Part shown: piece by piece, positions 51,001-60,500 of the stretch
Layout: every line of letters begins with the position of its first letter
Numbering within the stretch: position 1 is the stretch's first letter
Assembly (NCBI GenBank): GCA_013141075.1
Contig: JABFRQ010000002.1
Coordinates: 1-64,000, forward strand
Origin: Methylotenera sp.
GTDB lineage: Bacteria > Pseudomonadota > Gammaproteobacteria > Burkholderiales > Methylophilaceae
Reading direction: 5' to 3'
Length of the DNA: 64,000 nucleotides
Notes under the pieces: model-generated
What the model was told of the DNA's origin: nothing
What the model saw: only the letters and a program-made list of their open reading frames with translations
Databases searched by the model: none
Program-made: the position numbers and the translations under genes

Positions 51001-51846
51001 ATGAAACTACAAGTAGCTTTAAGTTTATTGGTTATCTCTTTGTTTTTAAATAACTCTTATGCAGAAAATTCTACGCCAGATAACTGCACCGAAACCAATA
51101 TTCAAGCTAAAGATGCGCTTATTTGCCAAGGCCGCGCACTTGCCGCTAAAGATGATTTTAGCGGTGCACTGATTAAATTCAAGCAAGCCGAAACAAAATC
51201 TGCCGACCCTTTTGACAAAACCATTGCCACATTGTTAATGGGCAGAACCTATAATGCGCTCAAGCAAACTGAGCCTGCAATTGCTAGCTTTCAGCAAACC
51301 ATTCTGAATGCAAGAACGGCTAAAAATGTGGCTTTTGAGCGTATTGCCTACAATTCAATCGGGGGTGTTTACGCTGAAAATAAGCAATTTACACAAGCCC
51401 TAGAAGCATATATGCAAGGCAGCAAGCTTGCTGCAAATGATAATGAGCGGGGTGAGAGTTACGAAAATGTCGCGCTCACCTACCACAATATGAATCAACA
51501 TGATTTAGCGCTTGAGTACCAGCTTAAAGCTTATTTAATGCACGATACGGTTGGGACTTTAGATCAATTTGCGCACACCAGCATTGAATTAGGCCGTTAC
51601 CAAGCATTGACCAAAAGTTATGTAAGCGCAGAAAAAACTTTAAATAAAATTATTAAATTCGCCAAAGATCAAGGCGGTGCTTACTATGAAGCGCAAGGCA
51701 GTTATGTATTAGCTAAAGTTAAAGTTGCAACTGGTGATGCGGCTGCTGCTAAAACATTGGTCGAATACGCTACATCCATTGCTAAAAGCACTAACGATAA
51801 AGCATTAGAAGAAGAAATAAACCAAGAAACGCAAGGTTTATTCTAA
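51001..51846 (+). CDS. secreted or periplasmic TPR-repeat protein
   Basis: The protein has 281 residues. A signal peptide (KLQVALSLLVISLFLNNSYA) is followed by two cysteines about twelve residues apart (CTETN and ICQG) that may form a disulfide. Five to six tetratricopeptide repeats come next (for example YNSIGGVYAENKQFTQALEAYMQGSKLA and YENVALTYHNMNQHDLALEYQLKAY). TPR domains bind other proteins; no catalytic motif is present. It is followed by msrP after 104 bp, but a functional link is not established. Confidence 0.8.
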   Translation: MKLQVALSLLVISLFLNNSYAENSTPDNCTETNIQAKDALICQGRALAAKDDFSGALIKFKQAETKSADPFDKTIATLLMGRTYNALKQTEPAIASFQQTILNARTAKNVAFERIAYNSIGGVYAENKQFTQALEAYMQGSKLAANDNERGESYENVALTYHNMNQHDLALEYQLKAYLMHDTVGTLDQFAHTSIELGRYQALTKSYVSAEKTLNKIIKFAKDQGGAYYEAQGSYVLAKVKVATGDAAAAKTLVEYATSIAKSTNDKALEEEINQETQGLF

Positions 51847-51950
51847 TTTATGTTTTAAAGGTTTGTTTTAAATCGCTGTAAGGGTTTTCATGGTGGCGCG
51901 ACTAAGCATCACAAGCTGCATTTCAGCCTAGAATTTAAAAGAGAGCGACC

Positions 51951-52994
51951 ATGATTATTCAAACAAAATCTGACATTATTCCTTCAGAAATTACGCCTAA
52001 AGACGTGTTTGATAACCGTCGTGAGTTTATTCAAAAAGCAGGGTTTGGCTTAATAGCTGGCTCTGCGGCTCTGTTATGCAACCCGCTTAAGGCCGCTACA
52101 ATAAGCACTGGTGCCACTGAGGGCGCAGGCAGGCTAATAGGGCGCGCCAATGCGCCAGCCATTGTAAAAGCGCCTACATTAGGTGCACGTCAAAAAATTA
52201 GCAACTACACGAAAACTTCTTATGGTGCAGGCGAAAAGCTTAATTCATATGAAGACATTACCACCTATAATAATTATTACGAATTTGGCACCGATAAAAA
52301 CGAGCCTGCTATCAATTCAAAACTCTTCAAACCGCATCCATGGACGGTAAGCATTGAAGGGGAAGTCAAAAAGAATAAAACCATCAGCATTGAAGATATT
52401 TATAAGTTAGCGCCATTAGAAGAGCGTATTTACCGCATGCGCTGTGTTGAGGGCTGGTCTATGGTAATTCCGTGGATAGGTTTGCCGCTCGCGCAAATTA
52501 TCAAATGGGCTGAGCCGACTGCGAATGCAAAATATGTAGAATTCATTTCGCTGGCCGATAAACAGCAAATGCCTGGGCAGAATATTCAAGTGCTCGATTG
52601 GCCCTATACAGAAGGCTTGCGCATGGATGAAGCCATGAACCCGCTCACCATAATGGCCGTGGGCTTGTATGGCGAGCAATTACCCAACCAAAATGGCGCG
52701 CCAATGCGTTTGGTAACGCCATGGAAATACGGTTTTAAAGGCGCAAAAGCCATTGTAAAAATCCGCTTTACTGAAAAAATGCCAATTTCTAGTTGGATGA
52801 AAGCGGGTCCTAACGAATATGGTTTTTACGCCAATGTGAACCCAAATGTGGAGCATCCGCGTTGGACGCAATCGTCTGAAAGGCGCATTGGCGGCGGCTT
52901 GTTTGCAGGCCGTATTAAAACGCAAATGTTTAATGGCTACACCGAGCAAGTTGGGCAAATGTACGCGGGGTTAGATTTGCGAAAATTCTTCTAA
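51951..52994 (+). CDS. msrP: protein-methionine-sulfoxide reductase, molybdopterin subunit MsrP
   Basis: MsrP repairs oxidised methionines in periplasmic proteins using electrons from the quinone pool through MsrQ. It has 347 residues. A twin-arginine signal (NRREFIQKAGFGLIAGSAALL) sends the folded, molybdenum-loaded enzyme out. The molybdenum-binding cysteine lies in MRCVEGWSMVIPW, and PYTEGLRMDEAMNPLTIMAVGLYGE and PMRLVTPWKYGFKGAKAIV are family hallmarks. msrQ follows after 117 bp. An oxidative repair pair near a peroxidase-secreting locus is suggestive, but they are about 40 kb apart. Confidence 0.95.
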   Translation: MIIQTKSDIIPSEITPKDVFDNRREFIQKAGFGLIAGSAALLCNPLKAATISTGATEGAGRLIGRANAPAIVKAPTLGARQKISNYTKTSYGAGEKLNSYEDITTYNNYYEFGTDKNEPAINSKLFKPHPWTVSIEGEVKKNKTISIEDIYKLAPLEERIYRMRCVEGWSMVIPWIGLPLAQIIKWAEPTANAKYVEFISLADKQQMPGQNIQVLDWPYTEGLRMDEAMNPLTIMAVGLYGEQLPNQNGAPMRLVTPWKYGFKGAKAIVKIRFTEKMPISSWMKAGPNEYGFYANVNPNVEHPRWTQSSERRIGGGLFAGRIKTQMFNGYTEQVGQMYAGLDLRKFF

Positions 52995-53038
52995 ATTTTA
53001 CATTAAAAATTGGCGGAAAACAGCGCAGTTCTTTTCGA

Positions 53039-53076
53039 TGCTCTGGAAGCCGCATAAATACTTGCTCGCAGGGCAG
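53039..53076. repeat. 38-bp dispersed repeat, copy 2
   Basis: It has the same length as the palindrome at 1333-1370 and 31 of 38 identical positions (TGCTCTG...GCTCGCAGGGCAG). The left arm has diverged, so the hairpin is weaker here. It lies between msrP and msrQ. Confidence 0.55.
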
Positions 53077-53111
53077 TAAAAAATTCTCGTAGGTGAAAAT
53101 CAGTTAAAATC

Positions 53112-53753
53112 ATGTTCAATATCTTCAATAAAGTGCCGAATAAAGCACAAATCTCAAACATCAAAATTGGCGTATTTTTACTATGTTTAGTACCGCTAAC
53201 GCGCTTGATTATATTAGGCTATCAAGAGAATTTATCTGCTAATCCGATTGAATTTATAGAACGTTCTACTGGCTTTTGGGCATTATTTATTTTGCTTGCA
53301 ACCTTAACGTTAACGCCCATCAGGCTTATTACAGGCCGCGCTTGGCAGATTCAATTGCGCCGTATGTTAGGCTTGTTCATGTTTTTTTACGCCTGTTTAC
53401 ATATCACCACATATTTGTGGCTTGATTTTGCTTTTGACTGGCTAGATATCACTAAAGATATCGCAAAACACCCGCGCATTTTGGTTGGCTTTGCCGCCTT
53501 TTTGCTGGCTATTCCGCTAGCAATCACCTCAAATAACGCCATGATGAAGCGCCTAGGCAGCCGCTGGAAGCAATTACATCAACTGGTATATGTAATCGCC
53601 ATTTTGGCAGTCGTACACTTTTGGTTGTTGGTTAAAAAAGATATTCGTGAGCCTTTGTTGTATGCGGCGATTTTGGTGGTCTTGCTGGGCATACGTATTC
53701 ATTACAAACAAGTTGCCAAAGCCAATAAAGCAACCCGCGTTACTTCTACATAA
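53112..53753 (+). CDS. msrQ: haem-binding membrane subunit MsrQ
   Basis: This inner-membrane b-type cytochrome passes electrons to MsrP. It has 213 residues and five to six membrane helices. Ferric-reductase-like motifs carry the haem-ligand histidines: RRMLGLFMFFYACLHITTYLW and WKQLHQLVYVIAILAVVHFW. The gene follows msrP as in most genomes. The spacer holds the dispersed 38-bp repeat. Confidence 0.93.
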   Translation: MFNIFNKVPNKAQISNIKIGVFLLCLVPLTRLIILGYQENLSANPIEFIERSTGFWALFILLATLTLTPIRLITGRAWQIQLRRMLGLFMFFYACLHITTYLWLDFAFDWLDITKDIAKHPRILVGFAAFLLAIPLAITSNNAMMKRLGSRWKQLHQLVYVIAILAVVHFWLLVKKDIREPLLYAAILVVLLGIRIHYKQVAKANKATRVTST

Positions 53754-53860
53754 CTAAAATTTTTAAATTTTTTGTAAGTACGTGTAAGTTTTTTGTAAGT
53801 ACTTTGCTTTATTTACGACTAACTAACGTACCTAAAACAATTTAAATTAAGGGGATTTTT

Positions 53861-54382
53861 ATGTTGAATAACTCAGTCATTGGCAACAGTATAAGTTTAT
53901 ACAATAGTGCGGTAAGCCGCATCAGCGCTTATTCTAATAGCCTTCCACCATTGGCTTTACGCATATTGCTAGCATGGGAATTTGGTGAAGCGGGCTTTGA
54001 AAAACTTCATGGAACCAATTGGTTTGCCGATTTAACTTTCCCATTTCCATTTAACTTATTACCACCAAGTATCAGCTGGAATATCGCCACAGGCTTTGAA
54101 ATAGTCGGCGCATTTGCATTGTTATTTGGTCTTGCCACACGATTTTTTACACTCTCATTGATGATTCTCACCATCGTCGCGATTGCCACTGTACATTGGC
54201 CTGAGCAGTTCAGCTCACTCACTGAGTTACTTAAAGGCTACCGTATATTAGATGAAGAGGGCGATGGTTTTGGTAACTACAAATTACCGTTAATCTACTT
54301 AGTGATGTTTTTACCACTATTGTTTGGCGGTGCAGGTAAATTGAGCGTGGATTATTGGCTAAAGAAAAAATATATCGTTTAA
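53861..54382 (+). CDS. DoxX family membrane protein
   Basis: The protein has 173 residues and four hydrophobic segments. The DoxX pattern is visible in LALRILLAWEFGEAGFEKLHG and in FEIVGAFALLFGLATRFFTLSLMILTIVAIATVHWP. The C-terminal LIYLVMFLPLLFGGAGKLSVDYWL is also typical. AAGGGGA precedes the ATG by 7 bp. DoxX proteins are linked to redox and stress functions, but the substrate is unknown. Confidence 0.85.
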   Translation: MLNNSVIGNSISLYNSAVSRISAYSNSLPPLALRILLAWEFGEAGFEKLHGTNWFADLTFPFPFNLLPPSISWNIATGFEIVGAFALLFGLATRFFTLSLMILTIVAIATVHWPEQFSSLTELLKGYRILDEEGDGFGNYKLPLIYLVMFLPLLFGGAGKLSVDYWLKKKYIV

Positions 54383-54398
54383 CCTTAAATCATCATTT

Positions 54399-54436
54399 TA
54401 ATGCGCTGTTTATCTAGTAATCAGCGCATTTTTTTT
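54399..54436. terminator. terminator between convergent doxX and the envelope operon
   Basis: AATGCGCTG (54400-54408) pairs with CAGCGCATT (54422-54430) and is followed on the plus strand by a T run. It lies between converging genes and may serve both strands, although the A run for the minus side is poor. Confidence 0.8.
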
Positions 54437-54452
54437 CATCTAACTTTTGCAT

Positions 54453-56522
54453 TTACTTAACTTGCACATTAAATTTAAGCTCAAAAAATGGCCCGCCTGC
54501 GCCTGCGCCTGCGCCAGTGTTAGCTGACATTGCACCAGTGAGTTTAAACCTAACATGAGTGACCGCCACATCATAAGCGCCGTTTGGTACATATGCCCAA
54601 GTCGTGCCACCATTATTTGAAAAATCCACACAGTCAGTTAAATTAGCCAAGGCAATAAAGGGGCAGCTAAGGTTGCTACTAGGTACGCCATTAGTGAATA
54701 TATACGGTGCGCCGCCACTCACACCACCAGAAAAGAAAGTGGTGTTTGCAGGAATCGGGTCTGTAATAACAAGCGTATTATTATCAACTGTACCTGTACC
54801 AGAATTAGTAATACGAATGGTGTATTGAACCGTGGCATCAGGTATGTTTTTGGGATTGGTGACGTTGTTAATAGGGTCTGACAACGTAGCTACTGTTTTA
54901 AGATTACTAAGTAGTGGGGTGTTGACTATAAAGAACTGGTCATCCACATTGTAAAAATTAGCTTGGCTAAATGGCGTATTAGGTAATGTTGGAATGTGAA
55001 TTAACCCCGCTGTTGCGCCAATCGTGCTGATTGAAGCATCACGCGCATACACTCTTACAAACCAATTATTACCAGATACAAACCCAGCAGGAACGACATA
55101 AGCGGCGGTATTTGTCCAAATGTTATTGTTTGCAGCGGCATCACCATGCGTGCCATCGTTATACAAAATAAGAGCACTCACCACCAAGTTGCCAGCATTA
55201 TCAAATATATCTGCTGTCACTGGCGTACCTGCTGCTGTAGGTTGAGCATCAACTTGAGCAATAATAGAGATGGTTTGGCCTGCGACAAAAGAGGATGCCG
55301 CTGTAGGTAAGGTAACATTCACGCCAAAGGCTTGTGGTGTACCTAAGGTGGCCGTCACAACTGACCACTCAAAATCGTCAATACTAAACCATGTTCTATC
55401 TGCCGCATCACCAGAGTAAGTAATGCGTAACGTGACTGCTTGGCCTGCAAATGCGGCTAAAGACATGGTTTTAGTAAACCAATTATCAGTGCCACAAACA
55501 ACCGTCATGGGTGGTACTGCGGTATGCACACCGTTTGTGCCACAATCATAGCCGTTGTATTGGCGGTAGCCTGGTGCGGTTGCTGTGGCTTGAGCATTGC
55601 CAAAGTTAGGGCTGTTGGGCGTAATCGCGTAAGCGGCTAAATTAGCGGGTGGGCCAACGACATTAACAGTTGTAGCACCTACTATTTGAATGCTTAGTGT
55701 ATCAAATCCAGTAGAGTCCCATCCTTCAGGTCGCCAGCGCACTGAAATATTGCCAGGGGTGGCTGCTGGAATGGTAATGTTCTTCGTGAACGTAATGGTG
55801 CCTGCGCCAACAGCCGCTCCTGTTCTGTCCCCTAATAAATATGAAAAGCTTCCAGTAAAAGGTGAGCCATCTGTGTTTCTGGGATTGAGCCCAGCGACAG
55901 GCGGTGGATTGGTCACCACAGATACAATTTCAGTGGGGCGCATTTGAGCATCATGTGAAGCAACTGTTTTAACGGGTGCATTCCACCCTAACGGTGTAGG
56001 TGTACCAGCGGCACCTTTCTCAAAATTGCCGTTAATGGGTAGCTGTGGGTTAGCTGGTTTTGCGCCATTTGCGGTGATGTCAAAATATAGGTAGTACGTT
56101 ACAGCACCTGCATCTTGCAGAATAAAGCGCACTTCACCGCGATTATTATTGGCAGCATCGGTTACGCCAGCAAATACAGTGTCTGTAAACTCCTGAATGG
56201 TAGAAATAGCACCTGTAGAACGCACCACGCGAGGTGAGTTCACATCTAAAGTACCACTTACGCCTAATGCTGCAAGTTGCGCAGAAAAATCCACGTCGAC
56301 TTTAATCGTGCTATTGATAGTGGCACCAGCTGGTACGTTAATTGGTACGCGATAATGCCAGTCTGGGGCAAGATTAACTGCATTTAGGTCGTACCAAGCA
56401 GGTATTTGTAAGTTAGCCCAAGAGAATGGTGTATTAAAGCATAACAAAGCGACCATTAAAATAGAGCTAATGAGCTGTTTAGCCAAAGCATGTACGTGAA
56501 TATAAGTGCGATTTAAAAACAT
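54453..56522 (-). CDS. exported DUF11-type surface protein
   Basis: The protein has 689 residues. A signal peptide (LISSILMVALLCFNTPFSWA) is followed by a beta-rich region beginning DWHYRVPINVPAGA. The middle resembles carbohydrate-binding or jelly-roll modules (NGNFEKGAAGTPTPLGWN, WFSIDDFEWS). A C-terminal conserved-repeat/DUF11 segment reads VQYTIRITNSGTGTVDNNTLVITDPIPANTTFFSG. It ends in a glycine-rich FFELKFNVQVK tail. No anchor such as LPXTG or PEP-CTERM is visible. It is the last gene of a four-gene operon and starts 2 bp after the OmpA-like gene. Confidence 0.75.
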   Translation of the reverse strand: MFLNRTYIHVHALAKQLISSILMVALLCFNTPFSWANLQIPAWYDLNAVNLAPDWHYRVPINVPAGATINSTIKVDVDFSAQLAALGVSGTLDVNSPRVVRSTGAISTIQEFTDTVFAGVTDAANNNRGEVRFILQDAGAVTYYLYFDITANGAKPANPQLPINGNFEKGAAGTPTPLGWNAPVKTVASHDAQMRPTEIVSVVTNPPPVAGLNPRNTDGSPFTGSFSYLLGDRTGAAVGAGTITFTKNITIPAATPGNISVRWRPEGWDSTGFDTLSIQIVGATTVNVVGPPANLAAYAITPNSPNFGNAQATATAPGYRQYNGYDCGTNGVHTAVPPMTVVCGTDNWFTKTMSLAAFAGQAVTLRITYSGDAADRTWFSIDDFEWSVVTATLGTPQAFGVNVTLPTAASSFVAGQTISIIAQVDAQPTAAGTPVTADIFDNAGNLVVSALILYNDGTHGDAAANNNIWTNTAAYVVPAGFVSGNNWFVRVYARDASISTIGATAGLIHIPTLPNTPFSQANFYNVDDQFFIVNTPLLSNLKTVATLSDPINNVTNPKNIPDATVQYTIRITNSGTGTVDNNTLVITDPIPANTTFFSGGVSGGAPYIFTNGVPSSNLSCPFIALANLTDCVDFSNNGGTTWAYVPNGAYDVAVTHVRFKLTGAMSANTGAGAGAGGPFFELKFNVQVK

Positions 56523-56524
56523 GT

Positions 56525-57532
56525 TTATTTCTCACCCTCAATCACTAACTCTACGCGCCTATTAGGCTGCATACAGTTAATGAGTTTTTTTGATGTTTGT
56601 TGTAAGTCGCACTCTACAACTGGCAAATACTCACCTAAACCTAGCGCTTTAACGTTTTGTGTGCCCACACCATGCGTTGCAAGGTATTGTTTTATTTGCT
56701 CTGCACGTTTTTGTGAAAGTGTTTTGTTGTAGCTTTCTGTACCAATTTTATCGGTATGGCCGTTAATCGTGATGCTATCAATAGATTTCCATGTGTTGAG
56801 TTCTACAATAAGCGCATCTAATTTTTGTTTGCCATCTGCAACTAAATAATCAACGCCATAACGGTCAAAAGCAAATAGTGCGTCAGTTTCTAGCGTGTGT
56901 TTTTCTATGTTGATAGAGGCTGTAATAGTAGTTTCTGGCACAATTACAAGCACATCTTTTGGTGCGCAAGTGTTTAGTAATAATTGAGCTTCTTCAGCTA
57001 TATCTTCTGCAGCTTTTTCGTACTCGGCGGCGTGTAACGCGCCTGACTCCCACTGTTCATGGCCTATCCAAACCAATTGCACCTCAAGATTGGCAATTTT
57101 CTTAGTGATACTTTTATTATCTGCACACATTTTTAATGTTTGTTGTTTGAGGTTGGCTACAATATCCCATAAATCTTGCCGCACTTTTTCACTACCATAA
57201 GGGTGGGGCGTTTGTTCAGATAAGTTTGTTGCTAAATTCACTTGCTTTAACTGTAATTCGGCTTGTTGGGTTGCGCCTTGCACAATACCTGAATAATCAG
57301 CTTCATTATATTCAAGCAAAGCCACCTTTAGCCACGCTTGTGCCTTGCTTAGCGCGTATGGGTTGCTAACACTAGAGTCAAATTCCAACTTTGTAACTTG
57401 GCGTTGTAGGGTTTCAATTTTACTTAAATCAGCAGTGGTGAGCGGATAGTTATCAGCCATGGCAATGGTTGAGACTGTTAGCATCATTGCTAACAGAGTA
57501 AAGATACGCATGCTGTTAATTATCGTATTCAT
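56525..57532 (-). CDS. OmpA-family protein
   Basis: The protein has 335 residues. A signal peptide (RIFTLLAMMLTVSTIAMA) precedes a helical region rich in Q, A and L (residues 30-180) and a C-terminal OmpA domain (about 225-330). That domain reads LFAFDRYGVDYLVADGKQKL, ITINGHTDKIGTESYNKTLSQKRA and PNRRVELVIEG and binds peptidoglycan. No N-terminal barrel is visible, so it may be periplasmic. It overlaps the preceding gene by one base (TAATG), so translation is coupled. It could tether the large proteins of the operon to the cell wall. Confidence 0.85.
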   Translation of the reverse strand: MNTIINSMRIFTLLAMMLTVSTIAMADNYPLTTADLSKIETLQRQVTKLEFDSSVSNPYALSKAQAWLKVALLEYNEADYSGIVQGATQQAELQLKQVNLATNLSEQTPHPYGSEKVRQDLWDIVANLKQQTLKMCADNKSITKKIANLEVQLVWIGHEQWESGALHAAEYEKAAEDIAEEAQLLLNTCAPKDVLVIVPETTITASINIEKHTLETDALFAFDRYGVDYLVADGKQKLDALIVELNTWKSIDSITINGHTDKIGTESYNKTLSQKRAEQIKQYLATHGVGTQNVKALGLGEYLPVVECDLQQTSKKLINCMQPNRRVELVIEGEK

Positions 57533-60500
57533 TATGGCTTAATCTCAAACGTATTATTTTTTTTGTGATTGAGTTTAAAAGTATCTTGATCAAACTTCAT
57601 TCGCATAGTGGCATACACACCTTTTGCGCGATACTCTGCGCCACTAAAGTCGCTGTCGTTAAAGCCAGAAAAGTTGTAACCAACCGAAACCCAAGTGTTT
57701 TCAACAAGTTTATAACCTACAGATAACCCAGTGCTAAAGCTTTTTACATGGCTATTCCACGAGTGCAGCATTGACGCATGGGCGCCAACATCCCAATCTT
57801 TTCCTAAATCGCGGCGAATTTCTGCACTCATTAAATCGGTATAGCCCGTGTATGAAGCGTTATCAATGGTATCTAAAACGTATTTAGCGCCATATTGTAG
57901 TGATACTTGTGTGCGGCGATTCGGCACCCAGTTGGCATTGCTATTGTTAATCAATTTACGTGCATGGCTACTATTTGTGGTGCTGGTGATTAGTTCGTCA
58001 ATATAATCTAAACGGTTTAACCATATCCATTCACTTGTATTTGGGCGATGCGCGTATGAAAGTCTTGCATCCATTTTGCGTGATTCACTGATAAGGCTGT
58101 GTGATTGCTTGTAGCTAAGACCTGAAGCCAACACACGACCATCATCTAATTGGCGTTGTGCGCCTAATAAAAAGTTACGCGCAGTTTCGATGTCAGAGCT
58201 ACGCCATTCTATGCGGCTATTGGCGCTCCAATTTTCAGTATGATAATTAGCGCCTAAGCTAATGGCCGTGTTATCGCCCGCCAAGCTACCAGAGGTAAAT
58301 GGCACATTTAAGTTAATTGGCGTAGTTTTCGCTTTTAATGTTTGTACGCGGTCAATTGCAAAGTCAGTTTGCCAATGCTCATTCACTTGCCATTTTTGTG
58401 TAAGGCCTAAGTCAGAATACATGCGGCTGCTATCAAGTGAGCTTTGGTTGCCAAGGGACGCCGCAAGTTCGCCGCCTGTCCAAGGTCTTACGCGCATGCC
58501 AACGCGCGTGGTGTCAGCGGAAATTAGCTCGCCACGCGCTAATTCATGCTCTGCAAATAACTGCGTTTTTTCATTCAGCTTATAATCAGCGCCAAGCACA
58601 TAACGATTCGGGAAATCTGTACTTTCATTGCTACCCAAGTTGATTTCTGCGCTACTTCTTAAATTCACTTTTTTATCAAGTAAAGCATAAGAAATGCCTC
58701 CGATGGCTTGTTTGCTATCGCGGCTAATTCCAGTTCCATCAGTATCGTGCGCTAAACGTACACCGTAAAAACCTACGGCATCTTGGTTAATTCTTTGGTC
58801 TGCGCGCACTTCTAGCACATCACGTTTTGCATCTGTAGTGAGTGTATCTTGTTGGTAAGCTTGGCCTTGTATGCTGATGTTATCAGTGACTTTCACACGT
58901 GCATCTGCACCAATTTTACGCGTGCCAACTTCGCCGCCGGCTTGTTGGCCCAAACCAAAACCAGCATCTTGTTGGCGCACATACGCTTTTGCGTCGAGTT
59001 TGCCATCATTATGCATAACTTCTACTTTCCAAGCTTGGCCATTATTGCTGACGCCTTGCGTATTGCGGCTACTGTTGGCCAACTCAGCAATTACGCTTGT
59101 TTTTTCTGTAATTTTCACTGTTGCATCAAGGCCTTGCAAGTCTCCTTTAGCACCTACGTTACCTTCGTGTACTAGAGTAACGCCAATTTCTGCATTGTCA
59201 TTAGCTTTATATGCTGCACGACCACCCGCAGTGACTTTTTCATCTTTAGCGTCACCTGCTTCATATTCTGCAACAATATAAGTTGGGTTAAGGTTTGCAT
59301 CGCGGCTTTGCACAGGTGAGCGGAAGAAAATAGTGCCAAGATTATAATCAATATCGTAATCTAAAAAGCGGCTCATCGTTTGAGTTGAAATAATGATTTC
59401 AGAATGAAAGCGGTCACGTGTTTCAACGCGAATTTTATCGGTATTCTCAATGATTTTACCGCTACTTAATTTGTAGATGCCTGAAGTGCCGTTACCTTGA
59501 ATTTCATCTTTCTTGTAGGCTTGTGCGGTGAGCGTTGCAAAAGCGTTATAACTTAATTTATCGCCTTTAAATTCAGATTTTGCCCCATTCGCCGTGCGGC
59601 TGTAGCGTGAAAACTCAGTAACAGTTAAACCTGTGTCGTAATCGCCAAACATCGCATAGAACTGTTTGCGCTCCACTTTTACATAAAGCTTACGTGCGCT
59701 AGCTGCGTCAAAGTAGGGCTGTGTCGCATCGGCGTACAAAGTGTAATATTGGCTTGGGTTAATCAGTTGGTGCAAGTTAGCATTTGCACCCGTATTACCA
59801 CGTTTTTTAGCGGTGTCATAAGCAATCGTTAATAAGGTATCACCTTTAACGGTGCCTTTGGCGTAAAGCGCAAGGCGGTCTTGGTCAAATAATGCGTCAT
59901 CTGCGCCAGTTTCTTTAAGTGCACTGGTATTGCCAGATAGTTTTTTATGGCCAATGGTGCCTTGAGCAAAACCTACTAGCACCCAGTCACGCTGACCAGG
60001 AGCTAGCCAAGCGCGAATTTGGTTGCCGTTATTTACGTTATGACGCGTGTTTTGAGTGGCAATGGTTTGATTGTCAAAATTAAAGATTAAAACAGCCTCG
60101 CCAGATTGCGTAGTCGGCGCAAGCACTATACGCGCTACGCCATTTTCACCGATTTCATAAAGTGGTTTGTTACCTACTTTACCTGCCAATGGCTCACGCT
60201 GAATGGCCTCTAGTTGAGTGGCAGAGAAGTAGGGCGTATTGAGTTGATACTCGCCATTCACCCCGCGCCGAACAGGTTTGCCATCTTTATCTAAAAAGCG
60301 CACGGCAACAATAGGTGACGTTTTACCATCGGCAATCAGTGTAGATAGTTCAGGTACAAACACTGCTTTAACAGGCCCTGTTGAATAGTGAATTGTGCGC
60401 ATTTCTTTTAATAATTCTTTGTTATTTTTATCGGTGATGAGCATTTCTAAAATGTTGTCGCCTTCTTTAATGCTGGCGCCGCTCCAAGTAGAAAGTGAAA